From positions 7,276,001-7,340,000 of the forward strand of contig JAVTVX010000017.1 in NCBI GenBank assembly GCA_033439265.1: DNA of 64,000 nt. The letters run 5' to 3'. A program made the translations under genes and the position numbers. A model generated the notes under the pieces. That model saw only the letters and a list, made by a program, of their open reading frames with translations. It made no database searches and was not told where the DNA came from. How positions within the stretch are numbered: position 1 is the first letter of the stretch; each line of letters starts with the position of its first letter. This document shows positions 1-12,880 of this stretch, in pieces. Source of the DNA: Dillenia suffruticosa (taxonomy: Eukaryota; Streptophyta; Magnoliopsida; Dilleniales; Dilleniaceae).

Positions 1-479
1 CATCTTCTGTAGAACCATCGAGAGCCTCTTGAACCGTTTTAGATTTCTCATGGGGGTATAAAATTTTGGGGTTCGGATCACAGATAAGTTTTGTGAATTC
101 GAGAACACTGTAGGAATACCCATGGCCCAGGGATTACAAAAATATTTTTTGTTTAATTTTCTGATCATGTTTAGACCATGAAACGTCCGATCAAAATTTA
201 CGACCGTACGAACTTGAAAACCTTAAATCTATAGCTTTAGAGGGTGGATCGATGCATGAAAATGTTATAAGTGTATTCCTTGCATCTAGATCTACATCTT
301 CATGTCTTTTATTGTAAGTTTTGGATGCAGGAAACTAGGATTTTCGAATGGCCGCAGAGGGCCGCGACTGGGGTGGTTGAGTTCCACCATTTTTGGGTTT
401 GAATCCTTCTAAAATCAAGTGCAAAATGTTTGGAGGATGCCCACCAATTTTTTACAGTCGAAAAATGTGAGAAAAAACA

Positions 480-1000
480 GTTAGAATTGAGTTTTCCGAC
501 AACCGGGTCAAAAAACCCGTTACAAGACTTGTCAGGCAAAGAAGAGAGGTCCAGACCCGCGGGGCGCGTGCGTCTCACCTGCCCAAAGGCGCATCCAGCA
601 GGTGCATGTACTCACGTGCTACACAGGCGCGTGAAGCGGTCAGTCCCTCGGTTCGGGTCAGACCCTGACCCGGACCGACCCGCAACGAACCCGATTGGGT
701 CGGACCCCGACCTGTTGACTGAATGGTCGGGTCAACCTTGACCCATTAACCGACCCCGGTCTGACTCGGCTCAACACGGTTTAGCGCGGCTCAGCGCGTG
801 AAGGCGGGTGAGCTGCGCGCCGCGACTAGGCGCACGTGAGCTGAGCCGCGCCAGGTGCGTGGCGGCGTGTGTGAGGTGCTCCGTGCGTTTGGCTCGTGCG
901 CTAGGCTGCTGCCAGCGTGTGGCGGCACATGGAGCGCATCGCCGGTGCGTAGCGACGTGTGTGGGTCCCAAGCGGCGCGTCAGGTCGCTTAAAAGTAAAT
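480..1000. other. GC-rich, CpG-rich block next to a retroelement
   Basis: About 500 bases are strikingly GC-rich in an otherwise AT-rich window. They contain repeated GGGTCGG / CCGACCC words in both orientations (about 640-760), then many CGCG, GGCGCG and GCGTG words (about 780-985). Open frames on both strands here are chance products of high GC. The block lies between the unidentified left edge of the window and the gag remnant of a copia element, so it may be the untranslated leader or a captured piece of that element; this is inference. Confidence 0.5.
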
Positions 1001-1539
1001 TTTTTCAATTTTTTTGGGGTCCTATATCCATAAATGTGACTTTTTCTGGGTTTTTGTGTGCCGAATCAAAATCCGAATGATAAGATGCGATTCCGGGTTG
1101 TAGTGTATGGTGTCCGTTGATTCATACGTTCACTTTGGGGTCTGTACTGAAGTCATTTAGTCTTGATGATTCGTAGGGCGTACAAAAATGTGATAATAAA
1201 TATCTCCAAGTAACAAATGTCTCTTTTAATGCGTTGAAAACTGTCGTATTAAATTTTTGCAAGGATAGTAAACTAAATGATGTGATCTGCGAGATTTTAC
1301 ATCAGTAAATTCAGTTTATTCTCAAAAGGCAAAATCTAACGAGAATTTGAGGCACGAGATAATGGGTCCTAGGGTGGGCACCGCGCCTCAGGATATACGA
1401 GATAAAGAGATTTATCATTCATGGTAGAAAAGAATTGCCAAGTTAGGGCAATTCTTATCAGTGGCATGCACAATGACTTAATCTCATTCTACGAGTCATA
1501 TCTTATGGACATGTCGGTTCGACTCGCCCCATAAGAGCA

Positions 1540-2890
1540 TTGTGTTGCTCTCTTCAGCTCCTAATGTGAGGATGCAGAAGAAAATGACTGATCATACAAT
1601 GAGGCAAATGTCGAGTATGATCACCCAGTTAAGAAATACGGACGAACAAATTTTGGATGGAATTTATGTACTGGATGTGATCCAGTTTTTATCTGATTCA
1701 TGGGAAACCGTGAAATCCTATCTCACACTTGACGAAAGTATTCGTACTTTCGTTGACGTAAATACGAATTGTGAGCTCGATGAGAAACACCTAGAGACGA
1801 GTAAGCCACATTCGAGTCATGCTAATTCAGAGAAGTTAAGTAAAGACTTCCTTGACGCTAAGCCAATAGCATAAGCATGTGAACGAGACTTGAGATATAG
1901 GTAATAAAAATCATCCGAGAAAACCGACAACGAGGTACAATAACGCAAAAAGAAGGAATTTGATTAGACCAATGTAAATTGCTACGTTTGAGGTAGATTT
2001 GGTCATTTCACTCGTGAGTGTGACGAGCAGAAATTAATATCTTTCTTTTTTACGTGGTTTGAGATTTGTCTCATTCACTATAATATTCGCTGATTTCTCT
2101 CATTTGTAATCAAGAGCAATCGATCACGTAACTCGAGACAGGAGTACGTAAATAGAGTTCCGTCAAGTGAATCCTTAAGTTTGGAGGATTTACGTCAAGA
2201 ACAGAACATTTGTCGTTGTCAGAGAGAATGACACTTGCCATGACGTTCTTAATACTATTGGAATTTGACGAATCTTTAATTTAGTATCTTGTCTAAGATT
2301 GACTAGGATATGTATAAAAATCATCATTTTTTTAATAATACGAAAATTCTATGAATTGTTCTGGTTTTAATCTATGATGAATTGTATGCACCAGGTGTTA
2401 TTCCTTATAATGGTTTCTTGTCATTCTACTATTGTCTTTACATCTGATTGCGTAGATGATGATATAAATGAATGACATAATAGATTTAGACATATGGGGT
2501 AAGAGATGATGAATCGGTTAGTAGCGAGAAGTTTATTGGACCCGCTGACCAGATTCGAGTTACCCGTATATGAGTTTTGCCTAACCGGCAAAAATAACGA
2601 GAAAACCATTTGGCAATGTAATGAGAGCTGGAACTTCATTGCAGTTAGACCATTGTGTCTTTCCTTTTTTTGTGGTCTTACGAGCATGAGAGCCGTAAAT
2701 GAAGTTGTATAGATAATTATAGACGTTTACGTGCGTTTCGGTTCATTTATCTGATCTCGCATAAGTCTGAGACATTAGACTGTTTTAGGAAGTTTTTAAG
2801 CGAGATTGAAAATCAGTTAAATTTGAGAGTAGAGATTCTCAGAACTGATCAGGGACTCAAGTATTTGTCTAAACTACACATGGAGCTCTG
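1540..2890 (+). pseudogene. Decayed Ty1/copia retrotransposon, gag to integrase
   Basis: Plus-strand remnants of a copia-type gag-pol polyprotein. From 1542 to 1874 an open stretch resembles the helical gag domain of plant copia elements (MSSMITQLRNTDEQI, then SWETVKSYLTLDESIRTF). At about 1975-2035 a CCHC zinc knuckle is readable (NCYV, stop, GRFGHFTREC), with a TGA where the second cysteine belongs. At about 2100-2215 comes protease/pre-integrase debris (DHVTRDRSTYVNRVPSSES). At 2503-2880 the integrase zinc finger and core start are clear: MNRLVARSLLDPLTRFELP, later YLISHKSETLDCFRKFLSE and ENQLNLRVEILRTDQGLKYL. Multiple stops and frameshifts separate these blocks, and no reverse transcriptase or RNase H follows. 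The element is therefore truncated at about 2890 and cannot be autonomous. The family-level call is secure; the lineage within copia is not. Confidence 0.85.
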
Positions 2891-3600
2891 ATACCGATGT
2901 TGGATTTAATCGCACATACGGAAGCGTAAATTAAATAGATCGGAATTCGAAAATTTTGGGATAAATACCTCTACAGGGCGACCTCCAAAATCCATCGTAT
3001 CGCGATATCCCTCGAACGGATCGCACGGTCGGATGGTGATCACATCGAACCACCACCGCAAATCCACGACGTCACAACCCTCATATCTGGTGAATCGTTT
3101 GATAATGAGAGATTTTCATATGCGAAAATTTTTAACCCTCATAATGTTTCTCTCTTTAGAGAATGTGCAATAACCTTGGCCCCCTTCTTTTTCTATGGCT
3201 ACTGTTCACTCGGGAATGGAGGAAGAAAGGGTCACACCTTCACTTTTGGTACGTGCACTTGATTTTAGATAAGCCATTATTAGAGAGTTAATTAAGTGGT
3301 TAGTAGAATAATAAGAGTTACCCCATTATCTTTAATGTACCAAAATGTCCCTTTTGGACACACTAATCTACACAAATAAATCTTAAAATGGGAGCCACAT
3401 TTTTGGAAGTTGATGTTATAAATATCTTCTGGTTGAATAACTTCCATATCAGGAAAAAAGATGAGAAAATCACCTCTCTGAGTTATCTTCTTTTGGATAA
3501 AACTAATCTAAAACAGTGAATAAAGAGGATTACCATGAGGAATATTATCAAGTTCTTGGGTTTGCACTTCATGTGGCTATTTTCATCTGTCACACTCCCT
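2884..3600 (-). mobile_element. Possible LTR edge of a second, minus-strand LTR retrotransposon
   Basis: At 2885-2895 the plus strand reads GCTCTGATACC, the complement of the initiator-Met tRNA primer-binding site used by most plant LTR elements. Three bases later comes TGTTGGATTT (2898), a typical LTR start. Read on the minus strand this is LTR end followed by primer-binding site, so a second element pointing left would have its 5' LTR from 2898 rightwards. The other end of the LTR and a target duplication were not found, and the internal region to the left is instead the plus-strand copia remnant. The extent beyond 2898 is a guess. Confidence 0.35.
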
Positions 3601-4800
3601 CGCATAACCACTTGCCATAATCTTTAACTTTTTCTACTGGTACATAGCATATGAACAACATGTTCATTGTCCGGTTCTTCACAAATTTGTACGTAGTCAA
3701 ATGATCATGACGTGAGATACTACAGGATAGTTTTGCAATGACTTGATTCTGATAGGATCATAGTCAAGGACAAAGGATAAGCGAATGAGGTTCTTCAATC
3801 TTAGAGACAGCTCACTTGGAACCACTGTACCCATGTCGGCAACTGTTTATAGTAGGGTAGTACTAGGAATACCATCTTCTCAGATATGCTCAAATCGTAC
3901 TAATTTTTAGGATTACATGACATGTTTTTAATGGATAAGTCAGGTGATGTGGGTTAGAGTCATTTTTTCCACTTGGTGTGACAGTACTCCATTAAAGGTG
4001 AAATTCCTTTCATCAACAACACTTGCCGACTGAAAATGGGTTTAGATTAACATATGTTTTATCGTTTTGTCATGTATATTCCTCCATGCCATAGAAAATC
4101 TCTTTCACAATCATCCTTTACGCCAAAGGAATGGAAGCTTCAAATTAAAGTTTCCATGTTATTCTAGTCCACAATACTTTACTCCTTTTCAAAGGAAAAA
4201 AGATTGGGGCAGAGTACCAGTTGGTTCTGAAGTGATATGATTTTTGATCAAAGACTTTTTAAGTGTTATCCTCCTAATAATTTTCAGATAAAAATTATAT
4301 TACCAAAACCCTTCTCTAATCTTGACTAAACAGAAAAGGTATAACTTTGTGTTGGATCCCTCCTCCTACATACAACAAATGTGAACCCCCGATGAGAAAT
4401 GTATCATTTTTAGGTTTAAATCTAGGCTACTTAGCTCCAATTAGAATTTTTCTTTCTTTTTATTATGTCAAGTTAAAATGTTAAGAGGGATATCGGCATA
4501 GGTTCTGCGTCCTGTGGTTTTTATAAATTAAAAGATATTAAACAAAGTCCAAAATATTATTATTTTTTAATTGGCAATTAAAATTCTAATTTAGGACTAA
4601 ATTAGAATTAAAATTTTAATTGAAAAAAAAATCTTTGAAACTATTTAAGAATTGGGGAAAATTTTCCAAAACCATATCACGCTTTAAGCATGAGGTCTCT
4701 CCAAGCTCAGTAAAAATAAATAAACACACTGGTCTTGGATTTGCCTTGCCTTCTGTATTTAAGAATATCGGCGATTGAGTTCAGAGTTCGAATTTACATT
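3600..4800. other. Gene-free stretch
   Basis: AT-rich sequence with no open frame of note on either strand and no recognised repeat. It is probably old transposon debris next to the copia remnant. Confidence 0.4.
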
Positions 4801-4804
4801 TTTT

Positions 4805-5035
4805 CTTTTTTTGTTGTTTCAGGTGAAATACCAAATGGGTTGAAATTAGGATAAATGGTTATTAATCCAAAAACATATGCATACATGGTACATCAAAATC
4901 CCTTTTTACTTTTTTCAGTCACCATAGATCTTTTCAAAGAATTTTTTTTTCCCTTAAAAAAGAATTATGTATACAAATCATTAATTAATTTCCCAAACAT
5001 TATAAAGATTTTGAAAATTAGAACTTTCTGGAATT
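4805..5035 (+). repeat. Dispersed direct repeat, copy 1
   Basis: Contains GTGAAATACCAAATGGGTTGAA near its left end and AACATTATAAAGATTTTGAAAAT near its right end. The same two blocks, in the same order and spacing class, recur at 7122-7382. This is probably a non-autonomous transposable element; termini were not resolved. Confidence 0.6.
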
Positions 5036-5061
5036 CCGGCCCCCCCGCCGTGGGGGGGGGG
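5036..5061. other. C-run / G-run hairpin
   Basis: Seven C, the spacer GCCGT, then eleven G form a near-perfect inverted repeat in an AT-rich context. It could form a GC hairpin or, through the G-run, a quadruplex. It sits at the right edge of dispersed repeat copy 1. Confidence 0.6.
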
Positions 5062-7110
5062 GATGCATCGGGCAATCAACTTTGTTTGATTGCGAATTGA
5101 ATTGAAATTGATGTATCATGTTTAAATAAAATTAGGGATTTGACCTAACAAGTTTAACTGCTTTGCAAAACTCGAAGACAATTTAGTTTCCTCTTTTTAT
5201 TTATTTATTCTTTTCGGGATATATAACAATATTTGACAAAACATGGTCTAAATCGTCTGCTCTGTTCCTTAAAGACAAAATCAGAATAAGAGGATTGGTA
5301 AATTGACCGAAAAGAAAAAAATTTCGAAGCGAACTCTACAAGAATTTTCGGTTTTTAGATGATTTTTATAAATGTTATTAGTAAATTAAACTCTAATAAA
5401 TTTGGTTGTTCCTAGAACATAAAATATAGTATTACAGAACATAAAATATAGGACAACAGAGAGAAATACACATCAGAATTTTTAAGAAATAAATAACGTT
5501 GTAAATAATTTTATGATATTTTAAAGATTTTTACTGTATTTTTTTTTTTTCAATTTTAACGGTGATTCTGAGTAAATAGTTCTAAAAGTAAACCTTTAAT
5601 AGCATCCGTAACCGTAAGTCATTTTGCGAGACACTACTAAAAATGTGCCCCGCTACTCCAGGCCATAGCCACCTCAAACAAACTCAAAAAAATAAAAATA
5701 AAAATAAATAAATAACCGTATATATATATATACTGAGATTTGAATCCAAAATCATTAGATTGAGAGAAAGTGATTATAACTATTAAACTGTTATCTTAAG
5801 ATAAAAACCGAATATTTATGATTCTAAGGTAGCTTTCGGTATTTGAGAACAAGGGTCCAAATTTTCTAAGTTAGAGAAGAATGAGGTTTATTGTTTTAGT
5901 TATTTTATAATTTTATACGATTATTTATATAATAAATCAGATGGATGACCCGTGCTCATTGCCATCGAACTAATTTGGTGTTTATATAAATCCCTTAATT
6001 CAGAATTTATTATCCCCACTTCCGCCGGCAGAAAAGATTGCTTAATGATCAAAATATGAGTTTATAAAAAGCACCACAAGCCGAGGGAAAATAAATACGG
6101 ACGTGACATTTGGTTGGCGCTTAAAAATCTAAATTGAATTTGAAATTAAGAATTTTAGAAATAAATTTCAAAAACTCCATAACCCGATTAATTAAAACAA
6201 GTCATATAAATTTTAATCTGATTTTTTATTTCTATTCACTTTAATCAAGTGATCTTAAGATTACAATCACATTTCTCTTCTTGTTCTTGTTTAGAAATTT
6301 GGAAATTTTGCTTAGTAACAAAATTGAATTTTGTTTTATTATTTATTTAAATTCCTAATCCCTAGTCGAATTTATATAGCTAAACAACGTGGGTCCATTA
6401 AAATTTTCAAATTATAATCAAACTAATTTTTGTGACCCTGAGGCACTATTATATTAAGAAAACTTGATTTGGGATTCCAAGTGTCTTTCCCTACTCATTG
6501 ACGAAAAGAACTGGTTAATAGTAATGTGCACAAAGCACGCTTGGTTTCTAAACACCGTAAAGGTCCTAATCCTGAAAGCAATTAAAAATAGGTTAGCCCA
6601 AGTGAGTGAAAAAGTAATGAAATGTTACTTTCCAAAATAGCCTTTAGTGTGATCGAAGGATTAAAGCACTTATGGCCACTTTTGTGTGTGCATGCATGCG
6701 TGGATTCTCTCTTTCTCTTTGTTGCAAGTGAATCATTTTGGTTTCTCAAAGGAACTTTCGTCTTTCACATCTAAAGTCTCCGGTAATATGTAATGTCACC
6801 TCGAAAACATGTGGATTCTTCACTTCTCTCTTTTTTGTTAATTCTTTAACCATTTTCAACTTTTCACTTTATTTTTTATATAAATCGATCAAGAATCATA
6901 TTCTAATTAGTCTTATTATCGAACTCAATTTATGAAAATATCTTTTAACGTAAATTTTTTTTTAATTTTAAATTTTAAATTAAGAATTTTATTAAAAATT
7001 TTAATATTTTTAATTATTAAACTGACCGTTCGTGAATCAACTTTTCACCTTATTCCAAGTCAAATTCCTTACTAATTTTATATGAAATTCCTAGTGATTT
7101 TTCTTTTTTC
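5062..7110. other. AT-rich intergenic DNA
   Basis: No gene seen. It holds homopolymer and (TA)n-like stretches. At about 5738-5815 is a segment whose TTTGAATCC word resembles a tRNA-type B box and could be an old SINE, too weak to claim. Confidence 0.4.
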
Positions 7111-7121
7111 TTTCTTTTTTT

Positions 7122-7382
7122 TTTTTTGGGTGAAATACCAAATGGGTTGAATTTAGAATAAACTGTGTTAATCCCAAAATATCTACACCCATCAAACAAA
7201 AGACTTTTCCTTCATTTTTATCGTGATTTTCGCATGATTCTTGAAATCATCCGGAGCACTTTTTGCTAAGCAAAATTATTTTTAGCCTAACAAAAAGTTT
7301 ATTTTCTTTAGAAAAAAAAATATGTATGCAAACCATTCATTAATTTCCGAAACATTATAAAGATTTTGAAAATCGCGAGAAC
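7122..7382 (+). repeat. Dispersed direct repeat, copy 2
   Basis: Second copy of the repeat at 4805-5035: GTGAAATACCAAATGGGTTGAA on the left and AACATTATAAAGATTTTGAAAAT on the right, diverged in between. The copies are about 2.3 kb apart in direct orientation. Confidence 0.6.
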
Positions 7383-9223
7383 TAAATTCGCGAAGCCCCA
7401 TGAGATTTTTTACTCAGTCTCTGCTTGAGTTTCATTTTTTGGGTGATTTAAAGCTTGTTAGCTCCTTTTTGAATAATTGCATTAAATAAGTGTTGGTGTG
7501 TTAGTATATACATATGGTATTTAAGATTATACATTTTTTTAAAATCAATTTTAAATTCTGTTAAATTTATTAATTCAACTTTTAGCTTATGAAATGAAAG
7601 GGGAGAAAAAGTATTGTAATATGTTTTACAATTTGCCAAATTCAATCAACTAAGTCTTGTTATTAATCATTTTGAAGACACTGATAGGATGGTGGAGCCA
7701 AGTTTAGTTCACATGATTACAGGCAAACCAAGTAATCATTTCAAGAACTGTTTGATAATAGCTACTGTAACTCATATTCCTCAAATGCACTCATCAACAC
7801 CACTAATCATGAGGAACAAGACCTCTCTGGTTGGACCCAAAATCAACTTTAGCACACAAAATGATCTCCATCAACATCTCATTAAAACCCTCTTGTACTT
7901 CATTTAGTTTTTTTTTTTTTTTTTAAATAATGATGGGATTCATTATGATAAAGTATCATTACAAAAATCAATCAGACTCGCACCTAAAATATAATATGAT
8001 TTTGTTTTAAGATTTCAACTAGCTTTTGTCTTTCGACAAACACGTTCGCTTCTTTTCCTCTTTTTCATATTAAGTTGGTGTCTTTTATTTTATTTTATTT
8101 TTTGGGTCAACTTTCTAAAGAAAACAAAGAATTCGTTTCAATGGGATTGGCATATTTGCATCCACGTTTGGGGCGGAGGTAGGGCCAACCCAGGTTACAA
8201 AGTCTTCTTTGAGTTGGTATTCTTCGCCTTTTTGTCCCCATCAGGAGCCTCTTTGAACTCTGAATGTGACCTTCCCTTTTGCCTTTGTCATTAACCCGCC
8301 ATCCCAAACTCCTCCTTCTCCATTATTATTCTAAGCTTATGTTCATACCATAAAAGGGAATGCGATCACACCACCAATTACGTGCGCAAACTTTGTAATA
8401 AAAAGTAATTAGGATTGAGTTTGAGTAAACATAATTATTTGTGAAAGTGGGTTCCTGGAGAAATTTGCAATTGTCTAGTCCTATGAAATTGAGATAATTG
8501 GCTGGTTTACTCAAAACTAATTCGATTCAAATTAGATATTTACAATAATTTGAGATTTTTATTATAATCTATAGAGAAAGAAGTTATAGCAATGCTTTTC
8601 CTTCACCTTTTTAAAAAAGAAAAGATTCATATCATTGATACAAAGTTTTTAGATTTTTAGTTATAAGCATGTATAAATAAGAAAAATTAACATCAAAATA
8701 ATGAGTGTATTTCAAAAAAAAAAATTATTTAATTTAAAAAATCTATTTTGAATAGGAGATTGACCGTTATTTAGGGGAGTGATAATAAAATAATTTAAAA
8801 TCTTAATCCTAGCTCAAAATCATTGCACACCCTTTAAACCACTCTCAACCCTTGAAGCTTTCTAACTCCTAATAGGACCTCCATTTTTCTTCGTCCTCAA
8901 TATTCTAGTAGGTACACGTTCATACCATAGATGATGGGAATGTGGTCAAACACTTGTATTACAGGAAAAACTGTTAGAGCAATGAGAATATTCAATATGT
9001 ATTTATGTGTAAGTGTGTCTATATATATGTCTATATATTATCTACAAATCTACATACATATATATAATGAAACTTGTAGCACACGACAAGAACGATACAC
9101 AGAAGAAGAAATGAGTGTCTAGTTTTATTTATGGCATTAACAAATAGTAGTTGTATTCATGTTGTTCATGATCACTTCAATCGCCATACCTAAGCAACAA
9201 GGGTTGCGTTTCCTATTTCATAC

Positions 9224-9227
<4 letters not shown>
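7383..9227. other. AT-rich intergenic DNA
   Basis: No convincing gene. Short open frames here (for example 7689-7907 and 8107-8307) match no family I recognise and have no supporting splice or promoter context. Confidence 0.4.

Positions 9228-9273
<46 letters not shown>
9228..9273. repeat. (CT)n microsatellite
   Basis: About 23 uninterrupted CT units. The open frame across it is an artefact of the Leu-Ser dipeptide repeat. Confidence 0.95.
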
Positions 9274-9277
<4 letters not shown>

Positions 9278-12200
9278 GCGATCACGTTGTGTGATCTTTT
9301 TGTTCGTAGTTATGTTTCTTATCTATAAAAGAAGCGACTACAAGCTACAAATCAACTTTGTCTACGTACCCCATAATTAGCATTCTCTTCAAATGCCCAA
9401 TATATCCATTTAATGAAGTTTAATAACATCATTTTATTGCTTCTTTTAGAAGAAAAGTATTTCAAATTTCACTTTCTTTGCTAAAAAGTCGAGGGAGTAA
9501 GTAACATTACCTACGACAACTTTTGACTTAACAATAACAGACTTTCATATCTGAACATGTAGACAAAGAATCCGGAGGTAAAGAGTGATACTATTCATAT
9601 ACACAAATTACACATCAGTACATATGCAGAAGATTTTATGCATTCGTTATATACTTTACAGTTTAGATAATAAATCACAAACTGTACAATTGGACGTAAC
9701 ATTTAAGAGCATAAATTGCTTTATATTATATATATATATGGAGAGAGAGAGAGAGACATTAGATATACTAAAATATTATGACTTGGTGCAGATGGGGGGT
9801 TGGTTGGGAGTTTTTTCATGTGCATTTGGAATGTGATTGTTTTTGTCTTTAAACATTTTGTGCTGAACAAATCCCTTTCAGCGCATGCATACCAATTGAG
9901 CGCGCTGGCGGCCCCATTGGACCCAATAGATTAATGCATTATTATTTCTCCTTCTATGCTAGTGGACCGCCCTCTAGTTGCTTGGACCAAATGGTTCAAT
10001 GTCCAAGACCCATGTTCCTTTCATAATGTAGAATCAGAAAACTACCATTTTAACTTTTTTTTTCTATTATTAGGAGTTGATGTTACAAATTCTGATTTTT
10101 AGTGTCCGTCAAATTTGAAGAAGAAAAAAATAGTTAGTTGGGACCCACTTAATGTTAAGAACAATGTTTCGTTATTTCTATTGTACAAAAATTTTGAGAT
10201 TTACGGTCCCAATTTTTTTTTTTTTTTTTTTTTTGAGATTTGTAAAAGAATTGAGCAACTATAATAAAGGAGCAGCTTATCTATATGTTTTTTAAGCTGT
10301 CATTTTTTATTTTATTTTATTTTTACTTGATCATTGATATGCAAAAACTTTACTAATCAAGTTTGAACATATGTGAGATCGAATTTAAGCCGCTAACTCT
10401 CTTAGTGTTTTTTTTTTAAGCCCTCTAGTTTACGGGAAATTCTTGAAAGTAGTCCTTTTGTAACTTACGCAGAATTCTGAGTCATGCTTTCAAGAATGAC
10501 GATTCTTTCCATACTTGTCCATGAATTCAACGAGGATCAACCCCAAACCAACTAAGGATGGTGGATTCAATGAGTCATTGCTTACAATATTAATGTATTA
10601 GTTTCTTTAGTATATGGGAATTACTAAAAACTCACGTGGAAGAATAGATTTTAAAATTAAAATTAAAGAAAAAAACAAAACAAAAGGGTTTTACAGGAGA
10701 GTGCGAGGTAGGTGTGTTGCAAATGAGATGTGGAGCCGGAGCTACCACATCTTTGGATACGCATGACCACAACACCTCAGATCAGATTATTGAAAAGGGT
10801 AGTCGGCAAGGCATCGGCTCAATTCCCTCGTGCTAAACATGTCGACCTATCTCAAGTTTGTCAAATGATTTTTCTTTTTCAGGAAATAAAAAAAAAAAAA
10901 AAAACTCATAATTTTTAATTATTTTAAACAACCCCCGAATCGAATTTACTATAGTTTATGAATCTAAGGGCAAAGGTCTAATGTGAAACATGCTGCGATG
11001 GGATTTCGGATCTGTGAAAGCGCCCCGTTTACACGTGGCATTGTTATCTCAAAGGTTTGAATATAACTTTTTTTGTCTCGTCTAACAAAAACTTTTGAAT
11101 CTACTTTACAGTTGTTTTGATTATGAAAGTCAAATTAGATCAGAATTTTTGAATTACATAAATAAATATTTCTAGCTTTTATTACTTTTTTAAATAGATA
11201 AAATCTGTATTCTAATAATAATTTTTGTTTATTTAGTAACTATAGAATAAGAGTTGCTCTTATTATTTAATTTTAAATTTATAATTTTTTTTAATATTAT
11301 TAAATTTCTCTATAAAAAGATTAATATTATTATTGTATCAATATATTTGTATTTAAAATTTATTTAATTTTAGTTTCAGTTTAAACATAAACATAATGAC
11401 AAGTTTCAAAGCCGTAATCGGTCCTTGCAGAGAATCATGGTCTCAGTTGAGAATCATGGTCTTACACTATATTACTAACTGTAGTCAAATTTTATCTGCT
11501 ACATATTTTACTAGCATGCCTTCCCACCTAAAAGTTCTTGGTTTTTTTTTCCCTCCGGTGGCAGAAGGGATAAGGGTTGAAATTAGAAAGGGTTCAAAGA
11601 TTGTTGACCAGAGTTCAAATCAAATTGGCGATTCAAAATCAAAACTCAAAAGCTCTATTTAATACCAACAAGAGAGAGGGGGGATGGGGGAAGGAAAAAG
11701 AAAACCTACTTTCGGCATAACCGGGAAGCTTCCATGAAGGACGTGCGTGCGGGAAGCAATTAAATTATTAAAGCGCACGCTTTTTCTCATTAGTTTACGG
11801 AATATGTTCAACTTGGTCTGACCCAAAAAACGATTATATGGGACCCAATTATTAAAAATCTTATAAGAAAGCTAATTTAGATGTTCTAATATTAGGGATG
11901 ACCCACGCCTCGTAGGCCTCCAGCGTTGGTCCATTTTAAATTTAAATTATTTGTTAAATATTTAATCTCATTTAAATAAGATTTAATCAAATTCACTTGT
12001 GATTTATAAAAAAATAAAGAGAGGAAAAATTCAAATGTCAATAAATAAATAAATAAATATCATAAAATTATAATTGTATGTGGTATAAAAATTTTAAATA
12101 TTTGTGGCATGCATTTTTTGGTGGCATAAGAAATAATTCTTTTGTAGCTTTTTAACTCTTTTCAATGGAATTGAGGTTGGATCATAGAAATCTTTGGTAA

Positions 12201-12664
12201 TTAAGTGATTTTGTTGAGAGAATTTATTTTCTTGCTTTGTGCTAGAAATAAAGAAGAAAAAAAAAAGAAAAGAAAAGAGATCGATTGAGAAAATCACACA
12301 TAAATTTTTGTAAAAATTTTCAAACCAGGGTAAAGGGTCACGGGTAGAGAAGAAAATTTCAAATACAATAAAAGTTTACCATCATACTAAAAAATATTTT
12401 TGCCTGTTTGCCTTTAGGTTGATTAATTAAATAATGCAAATAAATCCGTGTCAAAGTGAAATTCGTAGGGCATTTGGCTAATGAATTTGTTCGTGCCCAA
12501 GCAAAAACCGCATACCCCATAAAATTTTATTAATATTTTTCTTGAGGAACAAAGCATTATTTTACAAACATTTAGGTAGCTTGTTTAGACAATATTACAA
12601 AATAACTTGCTGAATACTGCACTTCGTCATAAGGATCAAGATGATTGACTTGTGGAGGTCGAGG
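9274..12664. other. AT-rich intergenic DNA
   Basis: No gene recognised on either strand. It contains T-tracts (about 10210-10235), A-tracts, a short (GA)n at 9741-9756 and scattered small open frames without family resemblance. Confidence 0.4.
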
Positions 12665-12666
12665 TC

Positions 12667-12880
12667 AATTTTTTTTTTTTTTTTTTTTTTGTGTTATATT
12701 GATCGGTATTCGGAATCATACTCTGATTAATCTAGTTCGGGACTTGTAGTGGTCTATTAAGAGAGTTACTCTCCCAATATAGTTTTTTTTTATACCCAAA
12801 CCGCGAGTCGAATTCAAAAATTTGGTTAAGAGATCTAGCGTTATATACTATTAGACCAATTGTCTGTTGATAGATCGAGT
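12667..12880 (-). mobile_element. SINE, family 1, minus orientation
   Basis: The T-tract at 12669-12690 is the poly(A) tail read on the other strand. Read on the minus strand, the element starts with a tRNA-like head including GAATTCGACTCGC as a degenerate B box (pol III promoter). The family body follows (GAGTAACTCTCTTAATAGACC, then AGATTAATCAGAGTATGAT), then the A-tail. The same body words recur at 26600, 58225, 58540, 58985 and 60338. SINEs are pol III-derived non-coding retroposons moved by LINE machinery. Exact target duplications were not resolved. Confidence 0.7.

Noticed and set aside
9159-9380. Open frame spanning the (CT)n tract
   Set aside because: Leu-Ser repeats from a microsatellite.
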